Positions 61,989-64,000 of a stretch of DNA of 64,000 bases are shown piece after piece. The position numbers and the translations under genes are program-made. The first letter of the stretch is position 1; the number at the start of each line of letters is the position of its first letter. The stretch comes from Planctomycetales bacterium (GTDB lineage: Bacteria > Planctomycetota > Planctomycetia > Planctomycetales > Planctomycetaceae): assembly GCA_028285345.1 (NCBI GenBank), contig JANQPT010000019.1:167813-231812 (forward strand), written 5' to 3'. Under the pieces are notes generated by a model, which saw only the letters and a list, made by a program, of their open reading frames with translations, was not told the DNA's origin and did not search any database.

Positions 61989-63869
61989 TCAATTCTTCGA
62001 CATCGGAATCTCATCGGCGTTGTTCGACGGATTCTGACCGTTGATCGTGTTGCCGGAGATACCACCTGACGTCATCATCATCGGAGCCGGATCGGGGCCG
62101 AGTCCCGTTTCAGGCCGGACGAATTCGGCGTCTTCATTCTCGTCCGGATCGTCGTCGCTCGTTCCCGGATTGATCGTACGCGGATCTTTGCCCGGTTCTC
62201 CCAGTTCCAGCGTGACGTCCCGGTCGAGGCCGGTGCCGCCCGGTTCTGCCGGATTGGTCCAGCTTTCCGCCCGTTTTAACATCGAGTCCAGGAACTCTTC
62301 CCGGCTGATCGGCGGCGGGCGGAACCCGGTCACGCCGTCTGCATCTTCGTAGCCTCCGTCATCTTGACCCGCATCGTCATTGCCCGCATCATCTGTGCCT
62401 TGGCTGCCGTCACCGGAGCCGTCCGACGTGTCGGCACTACTGCCATCCGAAGTGCCGTCGTCGCCGCTTCCACTTCCATCGTTGGTGTCGTTGTCGTCAC
62501 TCCCCTCATTGCCGGCGATGGGAGTGATTCCAGTACCATTCCCATTGTTCTGATTTTGATCGGAGTCGTCGTCACGGAGGATCTCGTCCTCGTCGTATTG
62601 CCGTAACAAATCGTTCGGCTCGTCCTTGGAAGAGCCACCATCTTGCTTCGGCGGAGCGGGGGAGGGAACGAACCTGCCGTTCTCGTCTCGCTCATACCAA
62701 TCGAGCGGATCGGGATCCTCACCGCCCGGACCATCACCCGGATCGCCGCCTCCAGGACCGGGATCATTGCCGCCGCCGGGACCGGGGTCATTGCCGCCGC
62801 CCGGACCCGGGTCGTTACCGCCACCGGGACCTGGATCGTCTCCACCGCCGCGGCCTGGATCATCGCCACCCGGATCGGTTCCTCCATGTTCATCCTCAAT
62901 GAGCCCATTGTCGGCGCTCGACGAATCGTCGTAGCCGCCCGCATGCTCGGGTTCTTTTTCCGGCGTAATGTCAACCGGCAAATCCGCCCGGTTGGGTTGC
63001 GATGTGCCGGACTGCCCGCCAGTCGTCGAGCTTCCACTTCCGGCGTTTCCAGCCCCGGAAACCGGCATCTCAGACTTTTCTCCAATACCGCCTGTACCGG
63101 TGTTGCCCATGTTTCGAATAAACGGATCGGTATACCCGCCCAGGCCGCCCAATTGCAGGTCATCTTCAATCTCACTGCGTGATTCGGCATCTTTGAGTGC
63201 TTCATTGAGATTCTTCTCAAACGTCTTGGCGGGGTCGCGCCACGGTTGGCCCGGATCGTTCTCGGCCATGTCATTCAGCCACGCGAGGTTCTCGCCTCCT
63301 TCTTTCAAGGCCGGACCTGCGACCTTCTTTGCAAAGTTCAAGTAGGCGGTCGGGTCACCCGTCACAACGCCGACGGCAATCTCACCGGCTTCGATAATGG
63401 CGTCAACCTTCTCCAGGTCGAGTCCGGTGAGTTCCACTGCGCCCTGGCGGCCCAGTTCCTTCAGTGAGCCTTTCGTCGTCTGTTTGACAAACTCGCTGAC
63501 GATTTGCTGCGGTGTTTTGCCTTTCGCAGCCAACTTGAAGGGAGTCCCATCGTCGAACCATTTCTTAGCGGTCGCCACGATCTGGTTGTGAATGATGTTG
63601 GCCACATTGCCCGGCTGGAGGAAATTGGTGCCGGTCTGCGCTTTGCTGACTTGCGCGACCACGACCGGCCCGGATTGATTTTGCGATTGCTGTTGGGCGA
63701 CGGCTGCCATGCCGACGTCGGAGACCATGTCATCCAACACGCTGCCCGCCATCAACACGCGGCCTTCGACCGATTCGAAGTTCAGCTGGCCACGTTTGTG
63801 TTTCGCGCGGCATCCGCCGTTGTGAGGTTTGCTTCGACCGAACTTCCGCAACTTATTGAAAATCTTCAT
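61989..63869 (-). CDS. large exported Gly/Asp/Pro-rich repeat protein
   Basis: A 626-residue protein. The N-terminus is basic (KIFNKLRKFGRSKPH) and contains LNFESVEGRVLMAG, a close match to the 'L-E-x-R-x-L-L/M-A' motif at the N-terminus of many large exported planctomycete proteins. Residues ~50-230 seem helical and folded (FDDGTPFKLAAKGKTPQ). Then low-complexity: about five units of GGGNDPGPG between residues ~345 and 400, and Asp/Ser/Gly-rich stretches (DSDQNQNNGNG, SGSGDDGTSDGS) to about 540. No catalytic motif. It could be a cell-surface or matrix protein. Terminator candidate just downstream. Confidence 0.75.
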   Translation of the reverse strand: MKIFNKLRKFGRSKPHNGGCRAKHKRGQLNFESVEGRVLMAGSVLDDMVSDVGMAAVAQQQSQNQSGPVVVAQVSKAQTGTNFLQPGNVANIIHNQIVATAKKWFDDGTPFKLAAKGKTPQQIVSEFVKQTTKGSLKELGRQGAVELTGLDLEKVDAIIEAGEIAVGVVTGDPTAYLNFAKKVAGPALKEGGENLAWLNDMAENDPGQPWRDPAKTFEKNLNEALKDAESRSEIEDDLQLGGLGGYTDPFIRNMGNTGTGGIGEKSEMPVSGAGNAGSGSSTTGGQSGTSQPNRADLPVDITPEKEPEHAGGYDDSSSADNGLIEDEHGGTDPGGDDPGRGGGDDPGPGGGNDPGPGGGNDPGPGGGNDPGPGGGDPGDGPGGEDPDPLDWYERDENGRFVPSPAPPKQDGGSSKDEPNDLLRQYDEDEILRDDDSDQNQNNGNGTGITPIAGNEGSDDNDTNDGSGSGDDGTSDGSSADTSDGSGDGSQGTDDAGNDDAGQDDGGYEDADGVTGFRPPPISREEFLDSMLKRAESWTNPAEPGGTGLDRDVTLELGEPGKDPRTINPGTSDDDPDENEDAEFVRPETGLGPDPAPMMMTSGGISGNTINGQNPSNNADEIPMSKN

Positions 63870-64000
63870 GCGATGATCTTTCCTGAAAATTGATTGTCAA
63901 AAACTAATAGGGAGTCCACCGCACTGAGCCTGGAGGGCATGCGGTGTTTGGTGCCGATTGATCGGCGAGTCGAGGACGCACGCCGCGCGAAAGCTTGGCG

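Noticed and set aside
62730..62880. Tandem 27-bp-like repeats as a CRISPR or minisatellite
   Set aside because: They encode GGGNDPGP repeats in frame within a credible exported protein.

Overview
The window looks like a chromosomal segment of a planctomycete (order Planctomycetales). Evidence: three DUF1501 proteins, DUF1015, DUF1207, DUF3500, a membrane-anchored Ser/Thr kinase with the usual planctomycete N-terminus, Tat/Sec-exported enzymes with RR-x-F/L leaders, a secreted protein with the 'LExRxLxA'-type N-terminal motif, moderately high GC, short operons and abundant small palindromic repeats between genes. No tRNA, rRNA, CRISPR array, prophage or complete insertion sequence was found. 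All statements rest on reading the sequence; no database search was run.

Layout. 1-5.1 kb: a truncated exported thioredoxin-like protein, DUF454 and DUF1015 genes (convergent, overlapping), trpF and trkA. 5.4-9.7 kb: a lysine-rich CxxCH protein, an ATP-grasp enzyme, a coupled glycosyltransferase/lysylphosphatidylglycerol-synthase-like membrane pair, and moaB. 9.9-14 kb: DUF2089 regulator coupled to a membrane protein, an M16 protease, a compound palindromic repeat cluster and a 2OG-Fe(II) oxygenase-like protein. 14.3-25.2 kb: rpmA, gltX, glnS, a TolB-like propeller, a 3'-5' exonuclease, several exported unknowns, an SRPBCC protein, DUF1207 and a TylF-like methyltransferase. 25.3-35.7 kb: exported amidohydrolase, DUF1501, a trio of exported genes (Gly/His-repeat TPR protein, Gly/His/Arg repeat protein, trypsin-like protease), dapA and a second DUF1501. 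35.7-46.8 kb: WD40 protein, BlaI/M56 pair with a visible promoter and operator, alpha/beta hydrolase, amidohydrolase-pyrE-DUF1501 block, SH3b protein, sugar-phosphate isomerase-like protein. 47-57.5 kb: an orphan RbsA-like ATPase, a MATE exporter, a five-gene tandem array of zinc-ribbon membrane proteins, a HemL-like aminotransferase and DUF3500. 57.6-64 kb: HIT protein, FadL-like porin, Ser/Thr kinase and a large Gly/Asp-rich exported repeat protein.

Most notable signals. (1) The three neighbouring exported genes at 28.4-32.4 kb each carry the same upstream pair of blocks, (C/T)GTAACA-N16-GCTTGG, with identical 16-nt spacing; this looks like a shared alternative-sigma (ECF-type) promoter defining a small envelope regulon. 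(2) A tandem array at 50.1-54.7 kb encodes a lineage-specific family: Cys4 zinc ribbon, two membrane segments, and a conserved C-terminal R-(Y/F)-(I/V)-(T/A)-x-(L/V)-(L/I/V)-R-x-Q-L tail; one member is an internal duplication. (3) Several families of small inverted-repeat elements share a GGC-T-(T/C)-(T/C)-GCC-like core although their arms differ, and some have entered coding sequence.
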